Positions 49,992 to 60,258 of a stretch of 64,000 nt of DNA are shown here, piece after piece. The stretch comes from Flagellimonas maritima (GTDB lineage: Bacteria > Bacteroidota > Bacteroidia > Flavobacteriales > Flavobacteriaceae), in assembly GCF_003269425.1 (NCBI RefSeq), contig NZ_CP030104.1:3195001-3259000 (forward strand), given 5' to 3'. Position 1 is the stretch's first letter. Each line of letters begins with the position of its first letter. The notes under the pieces are model-generated. The model was not told the DNA's origin, did no database searches, and worked only from the letters and a program-made list of their open reading frames with translations. The translations under genes were made by a program, and so were the position numbers.

Positions 49992-52509
49992 TACTTTCAT
50001 TTTTAACTTCACTCTTACCTATGGAAAGCATATTGGCAAAAAGTTTATAGGCACCTGATACTCCAGCGGGCAGTTCCCTGAAAAAACTCAAACCCGTGTA
50101 AATATAGTGTCCTTTTCCATATGGCGCGACCAGAAGGCTACCTTCTGTGGGACTTTCACCTTCGTCGCTCATGGATAATATAGGTGTAAATTCCGGACTC
50201 CATTCTTTTGGAAAATATAATCCTCGTTCTTGGACCCATCCATCAAAATCACCTTTGTTGATGGTATTTGGGAAATTTACCAAGGCGTGATCATTCGCGA
50301 TGATATTTACTTCTGCCGATTCATCAGTTACTCTATTTCTTGATAGGGTCAGACCATACGGAGCTATATTTTCAAATTGCTTGCTCCATCTACCGGCGGT
50401 GTTGTATTGTACAATGAGATTTCCGCCATTTTCAACATAGTCAAAAAGAATAGGTTGCTTAAATTTTAGGTCGTCCACGATATTGTAAGCCCTAATTCCG
50501 ACTACAATGGCATCATATTTTTCCAGTTCTCCTTTTTGAACAGAACTAGGATCAATCATGTGGACTTGATATCCTATTTGTTCCAAACTTTCTGGAACTT
50601 TATCACCTGCACCCATAATGTAACCGATATGTTCCCCGGTTTTCCGAATGTTCATACGAACTGCCTTGGCTTCAGAGGGCAATAAGACCGATTGTTTTGG
50701 AATGTGATCATAAGTAATCTCCACAAGCTCACGAGTATAGGTTTTACCATCAACAGTTGCTATTGGTAATAGTTTACCCTCACTATCGTTTGAAGGCGGA
50801 GTAACCTTAAATGTAACGGATTGTTCCTGTCCTTTTTGAAGAATTGAAAAGTCAATGCTTTCTGGGACTACACTCCAGCCCATTGGGTGTCTTAGTTCTA
50901 TTTTACCTTTAATGTCGTTTTTGCCCGCCCTAATGTTTACAGTTACATTTTTGGTGTTTTCATCAGAAAAAATCAAGACTTTTTCTGTAATCTTCGTAGT
51001 GACCGATGGTAAAACAACAAAGGGTTCGTAGAGTTCACCTTTGTCCGGTTTTGAATAGCGGTGGATAACTGGCTTTTTAAATGTAATCTCGGTGCCGCTA
51101 AAATCAAGAATAAAATATGCATTGAATGCATTTGGTGTTTCAGCTTTACCAATCATGTTTTGGTCTTTTACACTGTACATTCCCAAGCTACCTGTTTCGT
51201 TTAGCCAATATGGTCCTGAAGTTTTAAAGGAAGTTGGAACAGAAAATTCCATTTTTAAGTCTTCCCTGTTATTATTTCCAAGAATTTTATTTGGGGTAAT
51301 AGTTACATTTGCCCCATCAATTCTTATTTCTTTGAGAAGGATATTCCGGGGGCTTCTGTTCAATGCCTCTACGTTCACATTAACAATGCTTCCAGGAGTT
51401 GTTGAAGGTGATTCCGCATTTAGTTCCAAATACATTCCTGCACAGTCTAGAATGATGGACGCCAATTCTTCGGATTTTAGTTTCTTCCAGTGCTCGTCAT
51501 CAATATTTTGTAATAATTGATAAGCTTTTATTAGTTCGGGAATGTGTTTTGAAGGGTCGGAATAATCAAAGTTATCTTCTATTTTATATAAAATATCACC
51601 AATTGCCTTACCTCCCTTTATTCTTGACCAAGTCGTATCAATGCCATCGAAAAGGTTGCCATTGGAAGGAAATTCACCTTTTAAAAGCTCAACATATTCA
51701 TCCTCTGAACCACGAGTGGTCAATCTACCAAAACCCTGGCATAGGTGTTGACTGCTCGCCATTGATGCTATCTCATTATTGGAAAGACCCAATTCTGGAT
51801 AGAAAGTACCGATATCCAATTTCAATAGGTTTGATTTATCAGCCTTTTCAAAGTTTTCCCTACTTCCATAAAACCACCATGATGTATTGAAGAAAATCCT
51901 TTTGGGTTGCCAGGTCGAAGTTAAGTCCAACTGTTTCTTGTAGGCATTGGAATCGTTAGCCAAATCAAAAGCTTCCATACTTAACATGGCAGAAGAGGTA
52001 TGATGACCATGAGTGGAACCAGGACTTCTATGATCAAACCGATTTATGATGATATCTGGTTTTAAATTTCTGATGGCCCAAACTACATCACCCAAAACTT
52101 CATCTTTATCCCATATTTTAAGTGTTTCCTTAGGATGCTTTGAATACCCAAAATCATTGGCCCTGGTAAACCATTGTTCCCCACCATCTATTCTTCTGGC
52201 CGCCAATAGCTCTTGCGTTCTTAGAACACCAAGAAGTTCTCTCAGCTCAGAACCAATAAGATTTTGTCCCCCATCACCTCGCGTAAGCGATAGATAAGCG
52301 GTGCGTGCTTTATTATGGTTGGATAAATAGGAAATCAATCTTGTATTCTCGTCATCTGGGTGTGCTGCAATGTAAAGCGCTGTTCCCAAAAAATTTAATT
52401 TTTGTAGGTTATGATGAATTTCTGTAGATGATGGTTTGCTTGGCTTTTGTGCAAAAGAATTTGGAGCGAAGGCTACTACAGCAAATAAGCTGATCCAAAA
52501 GTTTCGCAT
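49978..52509 (-). CDS. Exported PIG-L (LmbE-like) deacetylase with C-terminal domains
   Basis: The 843-residue protein has a signal peptide (NFWISLFAVVAFAPNSFAQ), then the PIG-L zinc-deacetylase domain with YIAAHPDDENTRLISYL (HPDDE) and later GSTHGHHTSSAML, then beta-sandwich domains and a C-terminal amidotransferase-like region (YDAIVVGIRAYNIVDDL). I start at 52509, because the signal peptide begins there; the longer frame adds 14 residues. It probably removes N-acetyl groups from a glycan or glycoside. The operon ends with an SSS symporter. Confidence 0.9.
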   Translation of the reverse strand: MRNFWISLFAVVAFAPNSFAQKPSKPSSTEIHHNLQKLNFLGTALYIAAHPDDENTRLISYLSNHNKARTAYLSLTRGDGGQNLIGSELRELLGVLRTQELLAARRIDGGEQWFTRANDFGYSKHPKETLKIWDKDEVLGDVVWAIRNLKPDIIINRFDHRSPGSTHGHHTSSAMLSMEAFDLANDSNAYKKQLDLTSTWQPKRIFFNTSWWFYGSRENFEKADKSNLLKLDIGTFYPELGLSNNEIASMASSQHLCQGFGRLTTRGSEDEYVELLKGEFPSNGNLFDGIDTTWSRIKGGKAIGDILYKIEDNFDYSDPSKHIPELIKAYQLLQNIDDEHWKKLKSEELASIILDCAGMYLELNAESPSTTPGSIVNVNVEALNRSPRNILLKEIRIDGANVTITPNKILGNNNREDLKMEFSVPTSFKTSGPYWLNETGSLGMYSVKDQNMIGKAETPNAFNAYFILDFSGTEITFKKPVIHRYSKPDKGELYEPFVVLPSVTTKITEKVLIFSDENTKNVTVNIRAGKNDIKGKIELRHPMGWSVVPESIDFSILQKGQEQSVTFKVTPPSNDSEGKLLPIATVDGKTYTRELVEITYDHIPKQSVLLPSEAKAVRMNIRKTGEHIGYIMGAGDKVPESLEQIGYQVHMIDPSSVQKGELEKYDAIVVGIRAYNIVDDLKFKQPILFDYVENGGNLIVQYNTAGRWSKQFENIAPYGLTLSRNRVTDESAEVNIIANDHALVNFPNTINKGDFDGWVQERGLYFPKEWSPEFTPILSMSDEGESPTEGSLLVAPYGKGHYIYTGLSFFRELPAGVSGAYKLFANMLSIGKSEVKNESNVKG

Positions 52510-52598
52510 AGGAAGTTTTTTAGTGGTTGCACCAAATATAGAAAGATTCAAATAACGCAGGATATTTTTAGAACATCTTTAACAGGGAATAACTGATT

Positions 52599-53555
52599 TT
52601 AAAGGCCTAAACTATCTCTTAATATTACATCCTTGTTTGAATTTTGGCCCCAGTAGGGAGTTTTTAAAGATTTTAATTTTGTAGCTTTTGTTGTCATTTG
52701 TTTTGCACCTGGACCAAACCCACTTGTAAAATCTTCTGTCCAACCCTCAATAGTATATGGAAAGTCAGTAGAAAAATCTATATTGAGTGTTCTTTTTAGT
52801 TCGGGATAGTTGATAGCGTAGGTTGTAATTCCGTCTTTGGAATTTAATGATGCATTTGCATCATAGGCCTTAATTTCTTTATGTCTAAGCCGAATAAATT
52901 CCAATGAGGGGATCATCTTCAATTTTCCTATCGGCAAATCGTTCGGATTTATTCTGATTTTTGTCCAAATTTCATTCTCCATCATATTTTTATCCAGAGT
53001 CAAATTTTGGTCGGCTTCTCCTTCAAAATAAGAGTGGGAAGTAAACTCAAATGTATCCCTGTTGTTGATTTGCGAGTACACATGGCCACACCATTCCTGA
53101 ATTGATAAACTGGTCTTTATGGCATGTTGATTATCATAAACCGGATAAAAAGTGCTGCCCATTACAGAATAGGGGTAAATACCGGTCAAATAATTCTTAG
53201 TGGCATTGAGTTTTAAAACGGGGATATTATCGGGGTTACTTCTATCGGCCTTTACTTGCTTTCCCGCTAAAAAAGGTTCTGTAACGTAAATCAAAACCGA
53301 ATTCCCATTCCTTATTTCACCATATCTTGCTTGCTCCAATGTGTAAGAAGTGATCTCTGCATCGCCAGCATACCAGTATGTTTTAAAATCTTCTGAAAGT
53401 TGCTTTTTAGGAAGCGCTGTTTTTTCTTTAGTTTCTTCATTGTTTAGGACAAGCTCTTTATTGGAAGCATCAGTTTTCTTTACGCAAGAAGCTAGAGCCA
53501 ATAACACTAAGAATAACGTAAAAGCATATATCTTAATTTGAAATACTCTTTTCAT
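52599..53555 (-). CDS. Lipoprotein of unknown function, Flavobacteria-specific
   Basis: The 318-residue protein has a lipoprotein signal (FTLFLVLLALASC) and then a beta-rich domain with TYWYAGDAEITSYTLEQARYGEIRNG and HVYSQINNRDTFEFTSHSYF. It is 37 bp after the maf gene on the same strand and is therefore often misnamed a Maf protein, but it has no Maf motifs. I start at 53555 (MKRVFQIKIYAF); the longer frame adds 11 residues. Confidence 0.75.
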   Translation of the reverse strand: MKRVFQIKIYAFTLFLVLLALASCVKKTDASNKELVLNNEETKEKTALPKKQLSEDFKTYWYAGDAEITSYTLEQARYGEIRNGNSVLIYVTEPFLAGKQVKADRSNPDNIPVLKLNATKNYLTGIYPYSVMGSTFYPVYDNQHAIKTSLSIQEWCGHVYSQINNRDTFEFTSHSYFEGEADQNLTLDKNMMENEIWTKIRINPNDLPIGKLKMIPSLEFIRLRHKEIKAYDANASLNSKDGITTYAINYPELKRTLNIDFSTDFPYTIEGWTEDFTSGFGPGAKQMTTKATKLKSLKTPYWGQNSNKDVILRDSLGL

Positions 53556-53591
53556 GGCAAGTAAGGTTTCTGTAAAATTAAGCATCATGGG

Positions 53592-54194
53592 CTAAGAAAC
53601 CATATCCGTTAACGTTTTATAAACTAAGTGTGTGGGCAAGCCAACTACATTATTGTATGACCCCCTTATCCCGGAAATACCTATCATTCCTATCCATTCT
53701 TGAATACCATAGGCTCCCGCTTTATCAAAAGGTTTGTAGTTGTTTATGTAATATTTTATTTCAGCATCGGTAAAATCCATAATACTTACTGAAGTTTTTT
53801 CACAAACAGTTTTCTGACTGGTCTTGGTTGTGAAGCAAACCGATGTAATCACTTCATGCCAATCCCCGGATAGTGTGCGCAACATTTGAAAAGCCTCTAT
53901 CTCATTCGAAGCCTTGGCAAGTGACTTTTCATTATGCCATACCACTGTATCCGAAGTAAGCACAATTTCATTATCTTTTAGTTCCCGTTTAAAAGGCACA
54001 GCTTTTAATTGGGCCAAATAATTCGATATATCTTTGCCTTGAAGTTTTTCTGGATAGATTTCATCGATGGACTTGGTCTTTACTTCAAAATCCAACCCCA
54101 TTTCTTCAAGGAATTTTTTGCGCCGTGGCGAACCTGAACCCAGAATCAGCTTATGACCTTTCAGCTTTTCTTTCAAAGGGTTATCCTTAATCAT
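53592..54194 (-). CDS. maf: Maf family nucleoside triphosphate pyrophosphatase
   Basis: The 200-residue protein has LILGSGSPRRKKFLEEMGLDFEV at the start, VLTSDTVVWHNEKSLAKASN and the GAYGIQEWIGMIGISGI ending, all typical of Maf. It hydrolyses non-canonical nucleotides (dTTP/UTP or modified ones). Its start overlaps the HAD gene by 8 nt. Confidence 0.95.
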   Translation of the reverse strand: MIKDNPLKEKLKGHKLILGSGSPRRKKFLEEMGLDFEVKTKSIDEIYPEKLQGKDISNYLAQLKAVPFKRELKDNEIVLTSDTVVWHNEKSLAKASNEIEAFQMLRTLSGDWHEVITSVCFTTKTSQKTVCEKTSVSIMDFTDAEIKYYINNYKPFDKAGAYGIQEWIGMIGISGIRGSYNNVVGLPTHLVYKTLTDMVS

Positions 54195-54714
54195 TCTTTG
54201 CGCTATAATTATCGTTCCAGTCCCCTCTTACTTTTAGAACTTGTTCAATAATATCCCGGACACACCCTTCACCACCATTTTTGTGGGATACGTAATCTGA
54301 AATAGCTTTTACTTCAGCTACCGCATTTTGTGGAGAAGTTGCCAAAGCAACCATTTTCATGGGAGGGATGTCAGGTAGGTCATCACCCATGTAAAGAACA
54401 TTCACGGGGTCAATATTATAAATATCCAAGTACTCCTCTAAAGGTTCCTGTTTATGATGTGCACCCAAGTAGATATCCGTAACTCCCAAACCTTTTAACC
54501 GTTCTTTGACACCTTCATTTGTGCCACCGGAGATTATACAGACATTGTAGCCTTTTTGCAAAGCGGTTTTTAGGGCGTAACCATCCTTAACGTTCATTTT
54601 CCTGAGCATTTCACCTTTACTGGTCACCAATATGGAACCGTCCGTAAAAACCCCGTCCACATCAAAAACAAAGGTGTTGATAGCACTTAATAATTCTTTA
54701 TAATTTTTTTTCAT
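54187..54714 (-). CDS. KdsC-like HAD phosphatase
   Basis: The 175-residue HAD protein has VFDVDGVFTDGSI (nucleophile Asp and general acid), MGDDLPDIPPM (motif IV), and NGGEGCVRDIIEQVL near the end, as in KDO 8-phosphate phosphatase. It lacks a cap domain. It lies between maf and a DUF2520 gene, with overlaps on both sides. KDO phosphatase activity is likely but not certain. Confidence 0.85.
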   Translation of the reverse strand: MKKNYKELLSAINTFVFDVDGVFTDGSILVTSKGEMLRKMNVKDGYALKTALQKGYNVCIISGGTNEGVKERLKGLGVTDIYLGAHHKQEPLEEYLDIYNIDPVNVLYMGDDLPDIPPMKMVALATSPQNAVAEVKAISDYVSHKNGGEGCVRDIIEQVLKVRGDWNDNYSAKND

Positions 54715-55465
54715 GTTCCTCTTTTATAGCCTCACTCAATAAGGTGTAAAGTTCGGTTTGTTTTTTGTTTTTCAATAGATGTAAATGACTTTCCATAGTT
54801 TTTATATCGTCTCTTAAAGCAGGGCCTGTCTGTGCTTCACAAGGGGAAAAGTAATTTATTTTATCGGCGGTTTCTTTGATAAGGGGATGCAAAAGGGAAA
54901 AGGGCAAATCTTCTTCAGCACATATCTTCTCGCTTACGTAATAAAGGTGGTTTACAAAATTGTTGGCGAATACTGCAGCAAGGTGAAGTTTTCTTCTTTG
55001 GGGCGATGATATTTCGTAAACCTTATTTGATATAGAGCTTCCCAATTTGTGAAGCATTTGGAGTCCTGATTGCTGTTTGGCTTCAATGCATATTGGGATA
55101 GAATTAAAATCTAGGCTTTTACCTTTTGTAAAAGTTTGTATAGGATAAAACACACCGCTGTTTTTTTGTTTTAAAATGTCCATTGATATTGCACCGGAAG
55201 TATGCACTACAATATTTTCTTTATCTGAAAGATATTGGGAAACGAGCGGTATAGCATCATCTTTTACTGCTATGATGTAAAAATCGGCATCAACAATTTT
55301 ATTGAAATTATCGGATATCAATGTATTGTTTGCAAACTCCTTCAACCTGTCCATGTTTCGGCCAACAACCTGTGCAACATGGATCTTCTCGGATTGTGTG
55401 AATGCGACAAAGAGATGTTCGGCCACGTTCCCTGTACCTAAAATTACGACAGTAAGCATCATCAA
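54698..55465 (-). CDS. Rossmann-like/DUF2520 domain protein
   Basis: The 255-residue protein has a Rossmann motif TVVILGTGNVAEHLFVAF, a central KQNSGVFYPIQTFTKG block and a C-terminal DUF2520 helix region (AAVFANNFVNHLYYV). It resembles F420- or NADP-binding oxidoreductases of unknown substrate. It is first in the DUF2520-HAD-maf-lipoprotein operon, overlapping the HAD gene by 17 nt. The true start may be the third Met. Confidence 0.85.
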   Translation of the reverse strand: MMMLTVVILGTGNVAEHLFVAFTQSEKIHVAQVVGRNMDRLKEFANNTLISDNFNKIVDADFYIIAVKDDAIPLVSQYLSDKENIVVHTSGAISMDILKQKNSGVFYPIQTFTKGKSLDFNSIPICIEAKQQSGLQMLHKLGSSISNKVYEISSPQRRKLHLAAVFANNFVNHLYYVSEKICAEEDLPFSLLHPLIKETADKINYFSPCEAQTGPALRDDIKTMESHLHLLKNKKQTELYTLLSEAIKEEHEKKL

Positions 55466-55561
55466 AACTACAAATTTAGCAGTAGATATGTTTTGTAATA
55501 ATTAACAATTTTGTTTAACCTTTTCTAAGCAAAGCCACATCAATAAATCGTAAAAAGGTGG

Positions 55562-55569
55562 TATTTTTG
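55562..55569 (+). promoter_or_regulatory. Candidate -7 box of the ccsBA gene (TATTTTTG)
   Basis: TATTTTTG matches TAnnTTTG and lies 26 nt before the start codon, implying a leader of about 20 nt. Confidence 0.4.
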
Positions 55570-55595
55570 CGTGCTGAAAACCCATCTTCAGTTAG

Positions 55596-58500
55596 ATGAT
55601 AGAAACTCTTAAAAAAACTCTTTTTTCCACAAGACTTATGGCGGTTCTTTTTTTGGTTTTTGCTGCGGCAATGGCCATAGGGACTTTTGTTGAAAGTAGT
55701 TATAGCACGGAAACAGCTAGAATTTATATATACAACGCTACGTGGTTCGAAGCTATAATGGTTTTTTTCGTCATCAATTTTATCGGCAACATGTTTCGGT
55801 ACAATCTTTTCAGCTTTAAAAAATGGCCTGTGCTAATGCTGCATTTGTCATGGATTCTAATCATTATCGGAGCTTTTGTAACTCGATATATTAGCTATGA
55901 GGGAATGATGCCCATACGTGAAGGAAACACCGAAAAGCGATTTTACTCCGATAAAACATATTTAACTGCTTTTGTTGATGGCGATATTGGTGGTGAAACC
56001 AAGCGTAGGATTTTGGAAGATGATATAATTGTCACTCCGGAAGGAATGCGATCTAGTTTGCCATGGAAATCAGATTTTAATGGTCAACCTTTTTCCATTG
56101 CTTATGTGGATTTCATAGATGGTGCCAAAGAAGGGCTTGTTCCAAATGAAAATGGAGGGGAGTATCTAAAAATCGTAGAGGCGGGTGATGGTCAACGACA
56201 TGAGCATTATTTGGAAAATGGTAAGGTCGCCAGCATTCACAATGTGTTATTTTCTTTGAACAATGAAACGGATGGAGCAATAAATTTCTATACCAACGGG
56301 AATAATTATCAAATCAAATCTCCTTTTGCAGGAGATTTTATGCGTATGGCCGACCAATTTAAAGGAGAGGTTAGTAAAGACAGTTTGCAGACGTTGCAGT
56401 TGCGCTCCCTTTATAATATGGCGGGAATGCAATTTGTTATCCCAGAACCCCTAATAAAAGGAAGTTATGGAGTTGTTAAGGTGCCGGAAGAAGAAATTAC
56501 CGACGCTACCCAAGATGCTCTGGTAGTTGCCATATCAGCAAATGGGGAAACGGTTGAAAAAAAATTATTGGGTGGACAGGGGACTTCCAATTTTTCTGAT
56601 AAAATACGGGTAGGCGGATTGGATTTTTCATTGAGTTATGGCTCCAAAGTATACGAACTTCCGTTCTCTATTCAATTAAATGACTTTATTGCTGAAAAAT
56701 ATCCCGGTACCGAAGCGGGCTATGCATCTTTCATGAGTAAAATTACTGTGGATGACGAACGGCCTTTTGATTATGACATTTATATGAACCATGTCTTGGA
56801 TCATAGGGGATACCGATTTTTTCAATCTAGTTTCCATCCTGATGAAAAAGGAACGGTTTTATCGGTAAACCATGATTTTTGGGGAACTTGGATTACCTAT
56901 ATAGGCTACTTTTTATTGTATCTCGGCTTAATGGGTATCATGTTCTTTGGGAAAACTCGTTTTAAAGATCTGGCAAAATCTTTGGAAAAAGTAAAAGCAA
57001 AGAAAGCTACTCTAACAGCTGTTGCTTTCTTCTTTATGACGGCTTTTGCTGAAGCACAAGAAAGCGCTTCCGAGGAGCATCTACATGTAAATCTTCCAAA
57101 CCAGACCCAAGTCGACTCCATGATAAATACTACAATGGTAGACGAGGAGCACGCAGAAAAATTTGGTGCTTTGGTCATTCAAGATGAAGGAGGGCGTATG
57201 AAGCCTATACATACTTTCGCTTCTGAGATGCTCCGAAAATTGAGTCTAAAGGACAAGTTCGGGGATATGAATCCTGACCAGGTTTTTTTATCTATGATGC
57301 TCAATCCACCTATTTGGTACAATACTGAATTTATTGCGGTAGATAAAAAAGGACAGAACGATAGCATTCGCAATGTTTTGGGTATTCCCAAAGATCAAAA
57401 ATTTATTAAAGCAACTGACTTTTTTGATGACAGGGGTGTATATAAGTTGGGGCCATTTTTAGATGAAGCAACCAAAGCACTTAATCCGAATAAATTTCAA
57501 CAGGATTTAAAAGATGCCAATATTCGCTTAAATCTTCTGGATCAAGCCTTGAGCGGAAAAATCATTAAGATTTTTCCGTTATTGAATCATGAAAATAACA
57601 AATGGATATCCGCTGTGGAGTATCGCGGAGGACAATATCAGGTTTCAGATTCCTTATATGCCAATTTCATTAGAAATGCGATACCTTATTATTTAAGATC
57701 GCTCCAAACCGCCATTGCTTCAGGTGACTATTCACAAGCTGATAAGTTATTGGAAGCTTTTAAACAAAATCAAAAAAATCATGGTTCTGAAGTATTACCG
57801 AGCGAACAAAAAGTGAAAACGGAGATTATTTATAATAAGCTCGATATTTTTAATCGCCTTTATAAATATTACGCAATGGTTGGAGCTTTCCTATTATTTG
57901 TTTTAATATTTAGGATTTTCAAGGAAAGAGAGATTTGGAAGGCCTCCTCATACTTTTTAAAAGGTATAATTATTCTATTTTTTCTATGGCATACCGCAGG
58001 GCTTGTTCTAAGATGGTATATTTCTGGACACGCACCTTGGAGCGATGCCTATGAAAGTATTCTTTATGTTTCTTGGGCCACCATGGCAATGGGTTTGGCG
58101 TTTGGTAGAAAAAGTGAACTGACCATTGCCGCAAGCGCATTTGTTACCTCCATGCTTTTGTGGATAGCCCACCAAAGTTGGATTGACCCTTCAATTGCAA
58201 ACTTGCAGCCTGTTCTTGACAGCTATTGGCTTATGATTCATGTTGCTGTAATCGTTGGAAGTTATGGTCCGCTTACCGTAGGAATGATTTTAGGTGTTGT
58301 ATCGCTATTATTGATTATACTCACTACAAAAAAGAACAAGAAACGAATGGACCTTAACATAAAAGAGCTAATCATCATAAACGAGTTAGTGCTTACCGTA
58401 GGTCTTATTATGTTGACCATAGGTAACTTTTTGGGAGGGCAATGGGCCAATGAGAGTTGGGGGCGTTACTGGGGCTGGGATCCAAAAGAAACTTGGGCGC

Positions 58501-58769
58501 TGATTTCAATAATGGTTTATGCCTTTGTGTTGCATATGCGTCTAGTGCCTGGATTAAGAGGGAAATGGACCTTTAGTTTTGCCAGTATCATTGCGTTTGC
58601 CAGTATAATGATGACTTATTTTGGAGTTAACTTTTATTTGGTTGGCTTACATAGCTATGCCAGTGGCGACCAGGTAATAACACCAAGTTTTATTTGGTAT
58701 ACCGTTTTGGGAGTATTTATTTTAGGAGGAGTGAGCTTTTGGAGATATCGGGTGAACTATGTCAAGTAA
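55596..58769 (+). CDS. Fused cytochrome c biogenesis protein CcsBA
   Basis: The 1057-residue protein joins ResB/CcsB (N-terminal: helices at about 10-30, 45-70, 75-100, then a large periplasmic domain) with CcsA (C-terminal, about 765-1057, seven or more helices). CcsA carries the haem-handling WGWDP motif (959-963, inside WGRYWGWDPKETWALI). It exports haem and attaches it to apocytochromes c (system II). A fused form is usual in Bacteroidota. It stands alone with its own promoter. Confidence 0.93.
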   Translation: MIETLKKTLFSTRLMAVLFLVFAAAMAIGTFVESSYSTETARIYIYNATWFEAIMVFFVINFIGNMFRYNLFSFKKWPVLMLHLSWILIIIGAFVTRYISYEGMMPIREGNTEKRFYSDKTYLTAFVDGDIGGETKRRILEDDIIVTPEGMRSSLPWKSDFNGQPFSIAYVDFIDGAKEGLVPNENGGEYLKIVEAGDGQRHEHYLENGKVASIHNVLFSLNNETDGAINFYTNGNNYQIKSPFAGDFMRMADQFKGEVSKDSLQTLQLRSLYNMAGMQFVIPEPLIKGSYGVVKVPEEEITDATQDALVVAISANGETVEKKLLGGQGTSNFSDKIRVGGLDFSLSYGSKVYELPFSIQLNDFIAEKYPGTEAGYASFMSKITVDDERPFDYDIYMNHVLDHRGYRFFQSSFHPDEKGTVLSVNHDFWGTWITYIGYFLLYLGLMGIMFFGKTRFKDLAKSLEKVKAKKATLTAVAFFFMTAFAEAQESASEEHLHVNLPNQTQVDSMINTTMVDEEHAEKFGALVIQDEGGRMKPIHTFASEMLRKLSLKDKFGDMNPDQVFLSMMLNPPIWYNTEFIAVDKKGQNDSIRNVLGIPKDQKFIKATDFFDDRGVYKLGPFLDEATKALNPNKFQQDLKDANIRLNLLDQALSGKIIKIFPLLNHENNKWISAVEYRGGQYQVSDSLYANFIRNAIPYYLRSLQTAIASGDYSQADKLLEAFKQNQKNHGSEVLPSEQKVKTEIIYNKLDIFNRLYKYYAMVGAFLLFVLIFRIFKEREIWKASSYFLKGIIILFFLWHTAGLVLRWYISGHAPWSDAYESILYVSWATMAMGLAFGRKSELTIAASAFVTSMLLWIAHQSWIDPSIANLQPVLDSYWLMIHVAVIVGSYGPLTVGMILGVVSLLLIILTTKKNKKRMDLNIKELIIINELVLTVGLIMLTIGNFLGGQWANESWGRYWGWDPKETWALISIMVYAFVLHMRLVPGLRGKWTFSFASIIAFASIMMTYFGVNFYLVGLHSYASGDQVITPSFIWYTVLGVFILGGVSFWRYRVNYVK

Positions 58770-58813
58770 TTTAGGTACTATACTACTCTCATTTTAAATC
58801 AACCCCCATAAGA

Positions 58814-60112
58814 TTAATCAATATCTAAAAGCCGCATCAGCTCTTCTGCCGCAACCCGTCCCTTTAATTTTAAGAAATCCCGTGGAGTATCATCGCCCAG
58901 TTCAAAAACAATGGAAGGCATTTTGTGTTCCACAAAGAAATAGGTTCGTGAAACCATGGTAGGTTCCAGTTGGCCGGAGGGTTTTACGTTACTCTTTTTC
59001 TGGGGGAGCCTTTTGCTAATATTTTCAATCCAATCGAATACAATTTTACCTTTGCTTCCAGTAGCGATAGTATCCAAGGGATAATAAATGTCATCCCACG
59101 TGGAATGAAAATCTGCTCCAAAAACAAATTCATAGCCTTCGCTACTTTTATTATTTAGAAAATTGCGAACACTTTTAGTTTCTGGCTGATTGAAGTTTTC
59201 CCAATCGCGATTTAGGTCGACCCCGCCCATATTATGTCTCCAATGTCCATTATCCACACCATCCGGGTTCATTAATGGAACAACAAAAATGGAATGGCTC
59301 TTTCTGAATTTTTTGGCCTGTGCACTTTCCCCGGCAATAGTTTCAATAAAGGATTTCATGGCAATAAAACCTGTCACCTCTGGTGGATGCTGTCTGGATA
59401 TGATCATCAAGGCCTTTTTCGCGGTACTGTCCTTACTTATTTCCATGAGGTGTAAAGGGCGTTTCTCTGAAGTTCTTCCAATCTCATAAGAAGTAACAAA
59501 AGGTTTTGTTGCAAGGGAATCTATCCAGCTTTTTACACGTTTTGAAGAATAAAGTTCCTGTGCTGTAATCCAAGTTGGTTCTTGGTCAATTCGAACTTTG
59601 AGTTCAACAAATTCTGGAACGGCCTTGATACCAAAATCGCCTTCGCCCGGGTTTATAGCTTTGAAATCAGTACTGTCCAAAGGTTTAAAATTGATACCAT
59701 CGGTACTTATTTTGGGATAGTAACGGCTTCGGGAATCTTGGTAAGAAAGCTTAATGGTGATTTCCCTAGGATTTTTCGTCCAAACTTTAAAGGCATACCA
59801 TGGACTAACGTTGATCGGAGTGTTCTCAGCGGTAATCCATATAGTGTAATGGTCGTTCCCATCGGCAGCGACCCCGTTCAAACGGGCACCATCAAAATCA
59901 TTGGTAAAATATGTAGTATCATTATCAAAAGACCAAACACCTTTCCATTGCTTTTGCACAGGTTTGTTCACGGTAGGGACAATAGGATTTTTTCCTTGTC
60001 CTTGATAGCCTGAGGGTGCATCAGTACTTTCCTTAGTGATGGGTCCAGCAGTATTTTTACAGGAAATTAGGGCTATCAAAACAAAAAAAGAAAATATTGG
60101 AGTATATCGCAT
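58814..60112 (-). CDS. M14 family zinc carboxypeptidase-like lipoprotein
   Basis: The 432-residue protein has a lipoprotein signal (FFVLIALISC) and a beta domain before the M14 catalytic part. The zinc set is visible: ISRQHPPEVTGF (His and Glu), GVDLNRDWENF (Arg region), FGADFHSTWDD (His) and the final FELGDDTPRDF (catalytic Glu). It probably trims a peptide or cell-wall-derived substrate outside the inner membrane. Confidence 0.9.
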   Translation of the reverse strand: MRYTPIFSFFVLIALISCKNTAGPITKESTDAPSGYQGQGKNPIVPTVNKPVQKQWKGVWSFDNDTTYFTNDFDGARLNGVAADGNDHYTIWITAENTPINVSPWYAFKVWTKNPREITIKLSYQDSRSRYYPKISTDGINFKPLDSTDFKAINPGEGDFGIKAVPEFVELKVRIDQEPTWITAQELYSSKRVKSWIDSLATKPFVTSYEIGRTSEKRPLHLMEISKDSTAKKALMIISRQHPPEVTGFIAMKSFIETIAGESAQAKKFRKSHSIFVVPLMNPDGVDNGHWRHNMGGVDLNRDWENFNQPETKSVRNFLNNKSSEGYEFVFGADFHSTWDDIYYPLDTIATGSKGKIVFDWIENISKRLPQKKSNVKPSGQLEPTMVSRTYFFVEHKMPSIVFELGDDTPRDFLKLKGRVAAEELMRLLDID

Positions 60113-60258
60113 GCTCAGCGGTTCTTTGGTTTGGTCATTAAACTACGAATATTGTAAGATTGTACAAAATTTTGAACTAAAGACACATACCAAAGCCTAT
60201 TTCAAATTTTTTTACTTTATTTGTACCATCATGAAGTTATAAGAATTATGTACACTAT

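Noticed and set aside
51092..51520. 142-residue plus-strand frame within the PIG-L deacetylase gene
   Set aside because: It lies wholly inside a conserved gene on the opposite strand and has no family-like features.
52599..53555. Maf/septum-formation inhibitor
   Set aside because: The name is attached to such genes only by adjacency to maf; the protein is a lipoprotein without Maf motifs.
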